A DNA stretch of 64,000 nt from Lysobacter sp. BMK333-48F3 (lineage in GTDB: Bacteria; Pseudomonadota; Gammaproteobacteria; Xanthomonadales; Xanthomonadaceae). Location: contig NZ_JAIHOO010000001.1 in the NCBI RefSeq assembly GCF_019733395.1, positions 248,001 to 312,000 on the forward strand, in the 5' to 3' direction. The position numbers and the translations under genes were made by a program. Positions 17,669-25,878 of the stretch are shown one piece after another; position 1 is the stretch's first letter; each line of letters begins with the position of its first letter. Under the pieces are notes generated by a model that did not search any database, was not told where the DNA came from, and saw only the letters and a list, made by a program, of their open reading frames with translations.

Positions 17669-18186
17669 TCAAAGAAGATCTTTCCACTCCGGGATGATGT
17701 CATCCCGATGCAACGACTGAAATTTTCGCAGCGCCGCCCTATACGTTTCGTCAGCACACCCGTCAACATCGGCATGCATCAGATTATATAGCTTCAACGG
17801 CCTATCGCGCTCGGGAACGCACTGATACAAAGCCTCTATATTGCCCTCATCCACAAAACGATCCATGAGGCCATAAATATAGAGAGGAGAGTCTTCAAAA
17901 ACTTTCGCGGCGACGGCATCGGCCAGATCAAAAAAATAGCGGATCTATCTGACACATATCGCGCGACCATTCCCCTACCCAGATCATTCAACTCATCAGA
18001 GTATTTATCAAAATTAACAGGCAGCTCAGGGTACCGCTTGAAAGCATCGATAATTACATCAACAACCCATTGATTATTGCTCCCGACCGCCACCTCCGAA
18101 ACAGAAAAACCCGAGCTCAATTTTGAAAATATCTCCCGAACCAACGGGACGGTAGCCAGTAACGACTCTCCATAGTGCCTTTGCAT
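17669..18186 (-). pseudogene. putative immunity gene with a homopolymer frameshift
   Basis: Two frames join into one protein. The first begins at the ATG at 18186 (a GTG at 18195 is also possible) and encodes MQRHYGESLLATVPLVREIF onward to DRSAIF; the second encodes FDLADAVAAKVFEDSPLYIYG and continues through LMDRFVDEGNIEALYQC to EWKDLL. They meet at a run of seven T (17930-17936). One more T would give an uninterrupted product of about 172 residues. Either a recent loss, a switchable tract, or a sequencing error. Function is unknown; immunity is inferred from the setting. Confidence 0.65.
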
Positions 18187-18284
18187 AAATATCACCGCCC
18201 AAACCCCTTCATTACACCACTGTCTACGCGCATCTGAAAAAGCTCAGCAGGGCAGTCCATTCCAACCCCATTGCTAAGAAAGCC

Positions 18285-18566
18285 TTACCTATCCAAGACC
18301 CCAATCAGCTGGGCCACGAAATCACTTCTATCAACCGCCCCAAGGCTCGAGTAGGAAATTACCGCGCCGTCCCTTTTGTATACATAGATCATTTCCTCAA
18401 TCACAGCCACTACTTGTTTCGGAATCGAATCCAGCAACGCTGGATCCTTGTACCTGATGATGCATTCGCCGACTCGAAATGCCACAACATCAACAGGAAA
18501 CAACCCTTGACTCCATTTCAGAACCAGCCCCTCCAACTCACAAACCTCACCTTCAGGAGTTCCCAT
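18285..18566 (-). CDS. small putative immunity protein
   Basis: 93 residues; the ATG at 18566 follows GGTGAG. The protein is a small acidic alpha/beta-looking product (CIIRYKDPALLDSIPKQVVAV, then IEEMIYVYKRDGAVISYSSLG) with no signal or membrane segment. Upstream, another frame reads RTADGRLRVPVPGWGSAGYW and may be a leftover toxin tail. Not recognised as a named family. Confidence 0.55.
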   Translation of the reverse strand: MGTPEGEVCELEGLVLKWSQGLFPVDVVAFRVGECIIRYKDPALLDSIPKQVVAVIEEMIYVYKRDGAVISYSSLGAVDRSDFVAQLIGVLDR

Positions 18567-18696
18567 AGAAAAATCTCACCATCTATCCAGTATCCCGCAC
18601 TGCCCCAACCTGGCACAGGAACCCTCAACCTACCATCTGCTGTGCGACTGGCAATATTGCGCCCGAACGAAACGGGCTTGGCACCCGATGGGCATT

Positions 18697-18830
18697 GCAT
18701 GCTGAATTTCGAACTGCCCGATACTCACTACTGCTACAGGCAGGTTCGGATCTCGCCTGTACCCTGCTCACTCGGTACTTCGTCGAACACCCCGCGATAT
18801 GCGGCTGCGCGCTACTCCGACAAACGGGTC
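18697..18830. repeat. dispersed island repeat, copy 2 (second part only)
   Basis: Starts GCATTGCATGCTGAA and carries CTCACT...ACTTCGTCGAACA...GCGATATGCGGCTG, aligning with 16488-16610. It joins directly to the second copy of the membrane-gene 3' end at about 18853. Confidence 0.65.
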
Positions 18831-18852
18831 TGATCTCGCTTTGCTGTCCCCT

Positions 18853-19128
18853 GCAGACCGCCGCCGTCGCCGACCGCGCCATCCTGCAGATCCTCAATCT
18901 GCGCCTGATCTACGTCCTGCTCGGCATCGCCGCGCTGTACTTCTTCCACACCGACCAACTGCAGAACACCGCGCTGGGCCGTGCGGCGCTGATTGGCATG
19001 GCCTTGTTCTGGGTGGGGCGGACGGTGGAGCAGTTCGTGTTCCTGCGCATCAACCGACCGATGGTGCATGCGCTGACCGCGCTGTTCGTGTTGGGAGCGG
19101 CGATTTTTTCTGCGCCTTTGTGCTATTG
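18853..19128 (+). pseudogene. second copy of the 3' end of the membrane protein gene
   Basis: Nearly identical to 15257-15533 (codons 34-125), including the stop codon and about 70 bases of downstream sequence. The 5' third with its start codon and ribosome-binding site is missing, so it is a truncated duplicate. The few differences include LYFFHTDQ for LCFFYTDQ and FSAPLCY for FVAPLFY. Confidence 0.85.
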
Positions 19129-19311
19129 ATCGGAGCGCGTCGGCACCCGTTGGTGGAGGATCGGCCTCGGACTGCCTTGCCCTTCCCGTTGACGGTGACT
19201 GACTGCCACAGGATCAGCAGAATCAAAAAAGAGGCTCTGATCTCGTTACCCCGAGCGTTTCTCCGCGCCCTGAGCATGGCTCGCGGCAACGTCGCCCGAA
19301 GCCAGGTGCAA

Positions 19312-19689
19312 CTACCCTACAGATTCGTACAGACCACCATCCATGTCGGCGATATCGCTATCCATCTCGACCCGAACGGCGGCAGTACTCGAATCGATCA
19401 GAGCGCTGAACAAGACGATAGGACAGACGCCAGAGCGATGAATGATGATTCTCTTCTGACCGCTGCAGACATCTATCTTCGCGAGTACTTTTCGCCCATT
19501 ACGCATCTCCCAAAATTCGCCCTCCTTCAAGCGAACTCTCGGGTTCACCGTTAGCTCAATCAGCCAAGAACCCGAGGCCCTACGGCCGCCGATGGTTACG
19601 CATCGTTCGACCCACTCAGGCAGATGCTCTCTTGGGTGGAGCGCAAAGAACGACTCAAGCGCGAACTGTTTAGCAGCTGAGAAATCCAT
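19312..19689 (-). CDS. putative immunity protein
   Basis: 125 residues; the ATG at 19689 has GGAGGG seven bases upstream, a strong site that decides it over an in-frame start at 19701. Contains LPEWVERCVTIGGRRASGSW, EGEFWEMRNGRKVLAKIDVC and a C-terminal DSDIADMDGG. Cytosolic by sequence. I do not recognise the family; position behind Rhs and transposase remnants suggests an immunity gene. Confidence 0.6.
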   Translation of the reverse strand: MDFSAAKQFALESFFALHPREHLPEWVERCVTIGGRRASGSWLIELTVNPRVRLKEGEFWEMRNGRKVLAKIDVCSGQKRIIIHRSGVCPIVLFSALIDSSTAAVRVEMDSDIADMDGGLYESVG

Positions 19690-19708
19690 TAAACCCTCCA
19701 AATAAAAA

Positions 19709-19870
19709 TCGGATCACAGCTACCTTCAACGGCTACGGATAGAACGCACTTTCGTGGCCGGTGCACAGGCCCCACCTGTGCAAATCGGCCGAACTGTACC
19801 ACTATCGCATGCTGAAGCTTCGGACTGCACCATTCTCGCTGCTACAGATGGGTTCGAATGCACGTGATCA
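19709..19870. repeat. dispersed island repeat, copy 3 (both parts)
   Basis: CACAGCTACCTTCAACG...TTCGTGGCCGG...GCACAGGCC and GCATGCTGAAGCTTCGGACTGCACC match 16405-16560. The repeat cuts the transposase fragment at about 19855. Confidence 0.65.
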
Positions 19871-20105
19871 GTTATGAGCACATAGGCGTGGACGGCTACG
19901 CCGTACCGTAGCGGCGCTTCACGCAACGCAACGAGGCAGCATGCGTAATAGGCTGACCTGAAGAAACAAGGCTGACGGTCGTTGCCACGTTGAACGACGT
20001 GTTGGGGCACGCCGGCGAGGTCGGGACGTGGCTGGCGGAGCATAAGGGCCTCCTTTGTAGAGACCCTTACCCTAGTTAAGGCGCACTGTCCTTAACCATA
20101 GGAAT
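19855..20105 (-). pseudogene. truncated REP-associated tyrosine transposase (RAYT, Y1_Tnp)
   Basis: About 63 codons from 20043 (RQPRPDLAGVPQHVVQRGND, RQPCFF, HAYVLITDHVH) match the N-terminal half of RAYT proteins; the leader CTAACTAGGGTAAGGG...GGAGGCC lies upstream to 20105. The HUH histidines (HVH) survive, but the usual TNHVHLL is altered and the catalytic Tyr half is missing because an island repeat is joined at 19855. RAYTs mobilise REP palindromes, which are abundant elsewhere in this window. Confidence 0.8.
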
Positions 20106-20141
20106 TCGCCGCTCAACTCTATCAAAAAGGGGCTCTGACCC

Positions 20142-20855
20142 CTACAGGGACGTCAGACGGCCGACCAGGTCGTAGCTCAGGGTGTTGGTGGTCGGCTTGT
20201 AATTGCTGTTAGTGCTGACGCCGCTGACGGTCTTTTCCTTGTAGCTCTCCCAGCCCTCGTAGGTGGTGGTGTAGGTGTGCATGTAGCCCGGGGCGTAGGT
20301 GCGGAAGCCCTTCGCCTTGCCGGTGCTGTCGTAGATGCTGTTGCCGGCGGCGTCGACGTACTCGACCCGGCTCTTGAGCGTGTCGAGCACGCTGGTGTCG
20401 TAGGTCTGGCGGTTGTCGGTGTTGTACTGCGACGCCAACGGCACCCAGCCCTCGTAGTTGTCCTTGCGGCGCCAGCTCTCCTGGTAGATCAGTCGGCCGT
20501 CGGCGTCATAGGAATAGTTTTCGGCATCGCTCAGCCAGCCGCTGAAGTCGTAGGTTTCGTACTCCTCGTAGATCTCGCCCGGGCGCGAAGTCCGGGTCCA
20601 GCTGGAACCGGCGGCGAAGTAGCGGCGCGTACCAGTCAGGCGGCTATTGGCGTCGTAGCTGAAGGTGCGGTCGATGCCGAAATAGCCGCCGGCGCCGGAC
20701 AGCTGCTCGTGGTACTCGACGGTGCGGTTGCCGCGCAGGTCGTAACCGCTGTACTGCACCTTCAGCTGGCTGCCGCGGTAGAAGGTGCGGCTGACCGCAT
20801 TGCCGCCGGCGTCATAGCCCAGCAGGTAGGAGTCGCCGCCCTCGGCGGTCAACAT
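20142..20855 (-). pseudogene. Rhs/YD-repeat protein fragment
   Basis: 237 codons open, but only a piece of a normal Rhs protein (over 1,000 residues). It begins MLTAEGGDSYLLGYDAGGN, then has YD-type repeats (GYDLRGN, FSYDANSRLTG, NYSYDADGRLIY, LSYDLVGRLTSL) and ends in a TAG that touches a GGGGTCAGAGCCCC palindrome. The other end starts next to the CTTTTC...GAAAAG junction palindrome. The DPxGL-type cleavage motif and any toxin tip are absent. Shorter copies of its first 20-60 residues are at 16640-16835 and 17510-17531. Confidence 0.8.
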
Positions 20856-20862
20856 AGAGCTG

Positions 20863-20906
20863 GATCAGAGGCTTTTCACTGTCGAAAAGTCACTCTGACC
20901 CGGTCT
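20863..20906. repeat. Rhs-border palindrome, copy 2
   Basis: GATCAGAGGCTTTTCACTGTCGAAAAG and CACTCTGACCCGG, identical in layout to 17540-17572. A degenerate version (GGGTTCAGAGTGCCTCTGGG on the minus strand) adjoins the Rhs piece at 16640-16835. Confidence 0.65.
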
Positions 20907-21047
20907 ATTGGACTCCGCCCGAACCCGAGGTGCGGGTGCAGGTGGAGTCGAGGGCGAAAAGGCTTACCGCCGTTTGCAACAACACCACCGCCCGGCTGTG
21001 CCGGGCGGCGAGTGGACTTTCAGCAGCTGGCGCGAACCGCTAGATCA

Positions 21048-21287
21048 CTATGAAGCCCATTCCAAAACTTCGGGCAAAACTCCCGCCTTCCATTCGCGCG
21101 CAACCTTAATGGCGGCGCGGTTGAAGCAATGAAGCCTTTCATCACCCGGCATTGGTTCAATCAGACTTGCCTCACCTGTCACCTTATCGAAGCTAAGCAC
21201 GCCGCGACGTCCTTGATCGCTCTCAAAAACATAGCGAGCAGACGATTCGCTTTCACCCGTTTTGTTCAGTCGAACATAGAAGGCCAT
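21048..21287 (-). CDS. small putative immunity protein
   Basis: 79 residues from the ATG at 21287 (the open frame continues upstream through repeat sequence). The protein reads like a family of compact proteins that I recall next to CDI/Rhs modules: MAFYVRLNKTGESESSARY, FESDQGRRGVLSFDKVTGE, then AAIKVAREWKAGVLPE. A name cannot be given. The ribosome-binding site is weak. Confidence 0.55.
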   Translation of the reverse strand: MAFYVRLNKTGESESSARYVFESDQGRRGVLSFDKVTGEASLIEPMPGDERLHCFNRAAIKVAREWKAGVLPEVLEWAS

Positions 21288-21327
21288 GGTCTTAATCCGG
21301 AGTCCAAGTGCGTCGAAAATCGGGGTC

Positions 21328-21400
21328 AGAGCCACTTTTAAACATCTACAGCTTAAACTGCCTTTCGTGGCCGATGCACCAGCCACACCTCCGACACCAT
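21328..21400. repeat. dispersed island repeat, copy 4 (first part only)
   Basis: GGGGTCAGAGCCACTTTTAAACATCTACAGC, then CTTTCGTGGCCGATGCACC, aligned with 16405-16470 and 19715-19770. Confidence 0.5.
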
Positions 21401-21409
21401 ATTTTCCAA

Positions 21410-21886
21410 TCATCTAGTGAGCTTACTCTCGAACCATCCACTCGCAAGAAGCTTTTCTCTGTAGACAGCATCCGCCAAGAAATCTGTTTTTAGGTCCAGG
21501 GAGAGAACCGCATCCAAATACTCTTTTGGCGGCGAATAGCCATGCGCCTCAATGTAATGAATGACAGCAACTGGAGATGAGTAAATTCGGCCACTCCCAG
21601 GAATCCAAATTTCAGCACCGGGGAGATAACTATCATTGCATTTGATGTACAGCGAACCACATTCTGGACAGCTCGGCGGAGCTCGACTTGGCTCGACTAG
21701 CGCTTTTAGCGGGCCGTCAGAGCAGGCTATTCGCTTAAGCTTCTCTGTAAATTCCGACGGCACCTCGCCAGTTGGCACGGGCCCACGAACATCTAGCCAG
21801 CCGATGCATACAACATCATCAAATTTGAAATGGCCGAGCATGTGCCCGTAAGGGACGAGATCTTCGTATGCGCAAATCAAATTCAT
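21410..21886 (-). CDS. DUF7919-like hypothetical protein, possible immunity protein
   Basis: 158 residues. The N-terminal part has YEDLVPYGHMLGHFKFDDVV and CIGWLDVRGPVPTGEVPSEF, a pattern I associate with the DUF7919 family; a CPECGS zinc-type motif (about 76-81) and SSPVAVIHYIEAHGYSPPKEY follow. No signal or membrane segment. The ATG at 21886 lies just past GGTTGAG. The role is not established; the context suggests protection against a lost toxin. Confidence 0.6.
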   Translation of the reverse strand: MNLICAYEDLVPYGHMLGHFKFDDVVCIGWLDVRGPVPTGEVPSEFTEKLKRIACSDGPLKALVEPSRAPPSCPECGSLYIKCNDSYLPGAEIWIPGSGRIYSSPVAVIHYIEAHGYSPPKEYLDAVLSLDLKTDFLADAVYREKLLASGWFESKLTR

Positions 21887-21896
21887 CTCAACCTTC

Positions 21897-22075
21897 GTGT
21901 TCCTGCGGATCAGCCGACCGATGGTGCATGCGCTGACTGCGCTGTTCGTGTTGGGGGCGGCGATTTTTTCTGCGCCTTTGTTCTATTGATCGGAGCGCGC
22001 CGGCGCCCATTGGTAGCGCATTGGACTCGGATTGCTGTGCCCTTACCCGTTTACGGCGACTGGTCGATTCTCACC
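21897..22075 (+). pseudogene. third copy of the 3' end of the membrane protein gene
   Basis: Matches codons 96-125 of the gene at 15156-15533 (FLRINRPMVHALTALFVLGA, with local changes), its stop and about 80 bases beyond. Together with the copy at 18853 it fixes the edges of two roughly 3.0-3.6 kb repeated segments. Confidence 0.75.
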
Positions 22076-22114
22076 TCTAGCAGAACCCAAAGGAACTCCG
22101 CGCCCCTATCCTGC

Positions 22115-22840
22115 TTACAGCACCACAAGCCGATCGAGGACAGAGTCCTTCGGCACCGTCATCAACCGGCTCAGCTCCTCCAACAAACGCTCAAAAGCGA
22201 TGTCGTTGGACTCGATCACCAAACCATCCGGCGCCGGGACAATCTCGTAATGCTGGAAGAATCGTTTGGCGGTGTACTCGATCAAGCGCCGAGACTCTTT
22301 TTCGGTCAAGACCGAAAAAGGGACTTTGAACCTAACCTGATGCGGCGGCACGAAGATCATATCCCGCAGATCGAGATGCTCGATTCTCGCGCCACACTCG
22401 GTACACAATTCCGGACTCGCGGAGTCCATCAGACACACGCAACATGCGAAAGACTCGCCACTACCGGCATTCGCGGCTCGTTTCTTGATGCCCGCCTCAA
22501 CCGGCTCTTGCAAAGCAAAAACCTCGGCACCCCTGAAAACCCTAAAATCCGACACCTCGCGCAGAGCAAGCCCACCTTCGCCGGCATACAGGCTCCCCGT
22601 AATCAACGCCGGGTCACAGTAAAGAAACTGCCCACCCACATAGCAAGGAACACTCTCCAGAAGACGATCCAGAATATCTTGATCTGAAATGGTCAGTTGT
22701 GCCCCGCCCCATCGATCGACGCACAAGGCGACGCCGCCGTGTTTCACGGCGAGAAGGCCTCTAATGGAAACCCGAGCATCAAGGAATCGATCGGAGTCCA
22801 GAAGCAGGTCTTCGAGCTTGATCTCGTGAGCGTCCATCAT
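22115..22840 (-). CDS. hypothetical protein with a Cys4 zinc-like motif
   Basis: 241 residues. The N-terminal half (LEDLLLDSDRFLDARVSIRG, LLAVKHGGVALCVDR) could be an OB-like domain, and residues about 130-155 include CCVC...CTEC, a probable zinc ribbon. The C-terminal half is helical. Not recognised; the gene may be an immunity or accessory gene, as it sits in the same minus-strand array. The start could be 22840 or the adjacent ATG at 22837. Confidence 0.55.
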   Translation of the reverse strand: MMDAHEIKLEDLLLDSDRFLDARVSIRGLLAVKHGGVALCVDRWGGAQLTISDQDILDRLLESVPCYVGGQFLYCDPALITGSLYAGEGGLALREVSDFRVFRGAEVFALQEPVEAGIKKRAANAGSGESFACCVCLMDSASPELCTECGARIEHLDLRDMIFVPPHQVRFKVPFSVLTEKESRRLIEYTAKRFFQHYEIVPAPDGLVIESNDIAFERLLEELSRLMTVPKDSVLDRLVVL

Positions 22841-23098
22841 CCGTCCAGTCAGCCGTCAAGAAATCAGGGCGCGTTTCGCCCTCTGAAGGCACAACGGCAT
22901 CCACGGTCGGCTCCACCGAGATCCCATAGCCTTGGGAGCGACGCCCAATCTGTGTGACACGTTCTTTGGCACTGCCAGTTCTGCCCGCCGCGCACCGATT
23001 GTTACGCCTTTTTCCAGAGTCCTTGGCGGACTCGAACTCGACCGCCATCTACCGGATGGCTCGCAGCAAAGAGGCAGCCCTCGGTCCGCCGCTTGAGC

Positions 23099-23533
23099 TC
23101 AGTAGATGAAGTCCCCCGAGCAGACCGGACAGACGGGCGGCGAATGAAGTATGTCGTGCACCGCGCAATGACAGGCTGAATTGTTCGGGTCGCAATCGGA
23201 TTCAGTGACAACCACCGTCTCGTCGATTATCCAGGCGGGCATTTGGGACAACAGCTGGGGCAACTGACTCGCGCCGCGATAGAAATAGAGTCTGACGTAA
23301 GCTCCAGCTTCGACAGCCGACCTAATCGCGCGATAGGCTCCCATCTTGCCAATGGAGCACTGTGCCGAAAGCCAGTCTGCGAGCGATACCGCGGATCCTT
23401 TTTTCACCTTCGCCCAGACATCGAAAGCCGCCGGATCATGGATCACCTCGCCCTCATCCGCAACGTGTTGCTGCGCCTCAACGGTGCGGCCGTGCTGACG
23501 CGGCAGCGACATCCAGGCTTTGATCGCGCCCAT
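23099..23533 (-). CDS. hypothetical protein
   Basis: 144 residues; the ATG at 23533 has GAAGGGGATA upstream. It contains VWAKVKKGSAVSLADWLSAQ, YRAIRSAVEAGAYVRLYFYR and a C-terminal CPVCSGDF pair of cysteines that may bind metal. Upstream the frame stays open for about 40 bases (EYTQEIVALLKGIFAMG), and a seven-C tract at 23589-23595 separates it from another open frame (23600-23813, MALRSGVIEVEVEGSAEPCP), so a longer, frameshifted gene is possible. Function unknown. Confidence 0.5.
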   Translation of the reverse strand: MGAIKAWMSLPRQHGRTVEAQQHVADEGEVIHDPAAFDVWAKVKKGSAVSLADWLSAQCSIGKMGAYRAIRSAVEAGAYVRLYFYRGASQLPQLLSQMPAWIIDETVVVTESDCDPNNSACHCAVHDILHSPPVCPVCSGDFIY

Positions 23534-23834
23534 CGCGAATATCCCCTTCAGAAGCGCGACAATTTCTTGAGTGTACTCGCCGGGGAAGCCCCCCCGCCGC
23601 TGGAGTCGGAATAGGCCACAGCACCTTTAGATAGCCCGCGCATTCGGCGATACCAACCCCGCCGCCAAAGCCTCTCATCCGATCGCGCATTGTATAGCAC
23701 CATTTGCGAACCGATTTTCCTCCGGACGGCGTGCCCTGGCCCCCCATCTTGTCGGGACAGGGTTCGGCCGATCCCTCGACTTCGACCTCGATCACTCCAC
23801 TACGCAGCGCCATGGGGCCGAGGCCGACGAGCGT

Positions 23835-24238
23835 TCAGCGCACCTCCAAGCCGCGCCCATCCTCGGTCAAGTAACGACGGAAGATGTCGTGCATGAGATA
23901 GGCGTCGACCACCCGCTTCCTGGCGCTCTGCGGCAGATCAAGCAGCCCATGCAGCGATGGGTAGGCGACAGCCCAGAGATAGAGCGAAGGGGCTCGAATT
24001 GCCCAGTCGTCGCATCGTCGCGCGCCACCCCGTCCACGCATGCGTCGTAAACAGCCCGGAGCCTGCCGACGAATTCGTCCGCGGCCAGTCGCCAGAGCGC
24101 GCGATCCCGAACGCCGGCCTTGCCCGGCTCAACTCGGAAAGCGGCTGTCGCCACAAGGCGCGTTGCGGCAACTCGCCGGCGTTCGCCGCCCGCCAGTCGG
24201 CTGGCTTTTGCCTGCGAGCCGGCTACCGCCGGTGCCAT
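23835..24238 (-). pseudogene. decayed paralogue of the immunity gene at 16906-17337
   Basis: One frame gives ADEFVGRLRAVYDACVDGVA and RDDATTGQFEPLR, and a second frame continues SLYLWAVAYPSLHGLLDLPQ, SARKRVVDAYLMHDIF. Joined, they align with the intact protein over about 70 residues (YDACVDGVARDD with YNECIDELVRDD). An N-terminal piece (QPLSELSR, compare TFSELAHF) is in a third frame. At least two frameshifts and a shortened C-terminus mark it as dead. Confidence 0.65.
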
Positions 24239-24241
24239 GGC

Positions 24242-24643
24242 TCACCCGGCAAACGGCGCGGCAGCGAAGAAAGTGTCTGCGACCTTATAAGCGCAGGCGG
24301 TTTCGTACATGAAAGAAAGCACGAAATCGCAATCGGCTTGTCGCCGCAATAGTCCTATCAAGCCGTCGATTTCCCGATACGACTGCGTCAGGCGGGCATT
24401 GTGCAAGGTAAACAGGACATAGGCGGACAGCAGCCAGCCTTCATCGCGGAACATGTCGGCCGATACCGCCGATCTGCAGGGGTAGAACGAAGCAAGCATG
24501 AGCGTTTCAGGAAAGCGCGTGCTGAAGGCTCCATCCGGCCCGCCTCGCCGGATCGCGCCCTGCGGACCGACCGACAGCAGTGCCGCCCTGACCATCTCGG
24601 CACCTGCGGCGCCGACTATTTCCAGCGCATAGAAATTCGACAC
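24242..24643 (-). CDS. hypothetical protein, possible immunity protein
   Basis: 133 residues if the GTG at 24643 is used; it has GGGAGA seven bases upstream, which the ATG at 24694 lacks. The product has a patterned core, SNFYALEIVGAAGAEMVRAA, RFPETLMLASFYPCRSAVSA and LHNARLTQSYREIDGLIGLL. No signal or membrane helix. Not recognised. It ends four bases before the decayed paralogue begins. Confidence 0.5.
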   Translation of the reverse strand: MSNFYALEIVGAAGAEMVRAALLSVGPQGAIRRGGPDGAFSTRFPETLMLASFYPCRSAVSADMFRDEGWLLSAYVLFTLHNARLTQSYREIDGLIGLLRRQADCDFVLSFMYETACAYKVADTFFAAAPFAG

Positions 24644-24724
24644 GGACTGTTCTCCCGGACATCGCCGCTGATCATAGCCCCGGCGCGACAGCATGGCCGT
24701 TCCGGCGGAGCGACCCGGCTTTCA

Positions 24725-25743
24725 TCAGGCACCGGGGCCGCGCCTGGGCGAAGTGACGAATCTCCGAGGGCGATAGAGCCGCTGCGCCATTTCCAACGCC
24801 GCAGCGATATCGGCCTCGGCCAGTTCGCCGCGAAGCGACACCCGGCCTTCATCCAGACAGAAAACGGCTGCGATCGCCGGATCCGATCGCAACAGCGCAA
24901 CTGCCGATTCGCGCCCCGACCCGAACTCACCGACACGCATCGTCGTCATGCGCGGGAAACGCGCACGCGACTTCAGCCAAGACAGAAGCGTAATACAGAC
25001 GAACCGCAAATCCTGGCGTCCGACAAGCGCCTCGGCCGGCGCCAACATCGCGTCCGTCGCGCCCGAAGCGACATATTCCGCCATGGCGATCACCAGAGTT
25101 TGGGGAAACCGATCTTTGGAGCCACCGATCACTCGACACCCCATATCCCATGGCCGCAGGAGCACCTCGTATGCGCCTGAGGACCTCGCTCGCTTCGGCC
25201 AGTTCCTCGACGGCGTGCTCTCTTTCGCGGCCCGCGTTGCGCAACGGCCTTCGGCGTAGCCCGGCCCACGCTTCGGCCCCGATGTATTGCATCGTGCCGC
25301 GCGCCGCTCGTCGAAAATCGATAGACGACGTCGCAACGGTACGACGAGACCTTCAACACGTGGGGGAGCGGCGTGAGAATACGCATCGCGTACCAGTTGA
25401 AATCCACCAGGTTCGTGGACCCGATGGATCGCCGGTGGATGCACAGGCTGACGAACATCGTATTACCGGCTTCGAAGACGAAGTTTCCGCCGATTCCGCT
25501 TTCCTCCCATACCAGCGATACGCCGACCCACTCGCCGGCCGCGGCCTTTTGCTTCGCCAGCGATTCGACCGTCATCTCGCCCGTGCGCCAGTCGAAATCC
25601 TCTTTGTCGCCCAGCGGCAGGTAAAGCTGCGCGGGCTCGAGCCGCCAACCCGCATCGATCAAGACAGGCAGCGCGACCCAGGCCAGGCCCTGCGCCGGCG
25701 CGGCGTCGACAAAATCCATGTCGATCGAGGCCGATATCGACAT
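24725..25743 (-). pseudogene. one or two frameshifted genes of unknown function
   Basis: The ATG at 25743 (AGGGGAACG upstream) opens a good frame, ISASIDMDFVDAAPAQGLAW through VVYRF, until about 25300. After that, coding-like sequence is found in a second frame (AEAWAGLRRRPLRNAGRERE, EVLRRIRG, to about 25160) and then a third (GAYEVLLRPWDMGCRVIGGS and on to the stop at 24725). Either two adjacent genes with one frameshift in the second or a single gene with two. Not recognised. Confidence 0.4.
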
Positions 25744-25878
25744 TCGTTCCCCTAAACCGTCTTGGTCGAAGCTGTCGCACATTCTATTGGAACAAGCAGC
25801 GATCCAGCCTCTCTGAACAAACCGGCCGTTCGGCCGCACTCAAGAGTCGTCGCCAATGGAAGCAGGCCGACCAGTCGG

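Noticed and set aside
21830-22687. 285-codon plus-strand open frame
   Set aside because: Starts in the membrane-gene duplicate and then runs antisense to the real gene at 22115-22840.
22779-23048. Toxin tail before the gene at 22840
   Set aside because: A frame with SQGYGISVEPTVDAVVPSEG looks protein-like, but it does not end at the next start codon and has no Rhs fragment attached.
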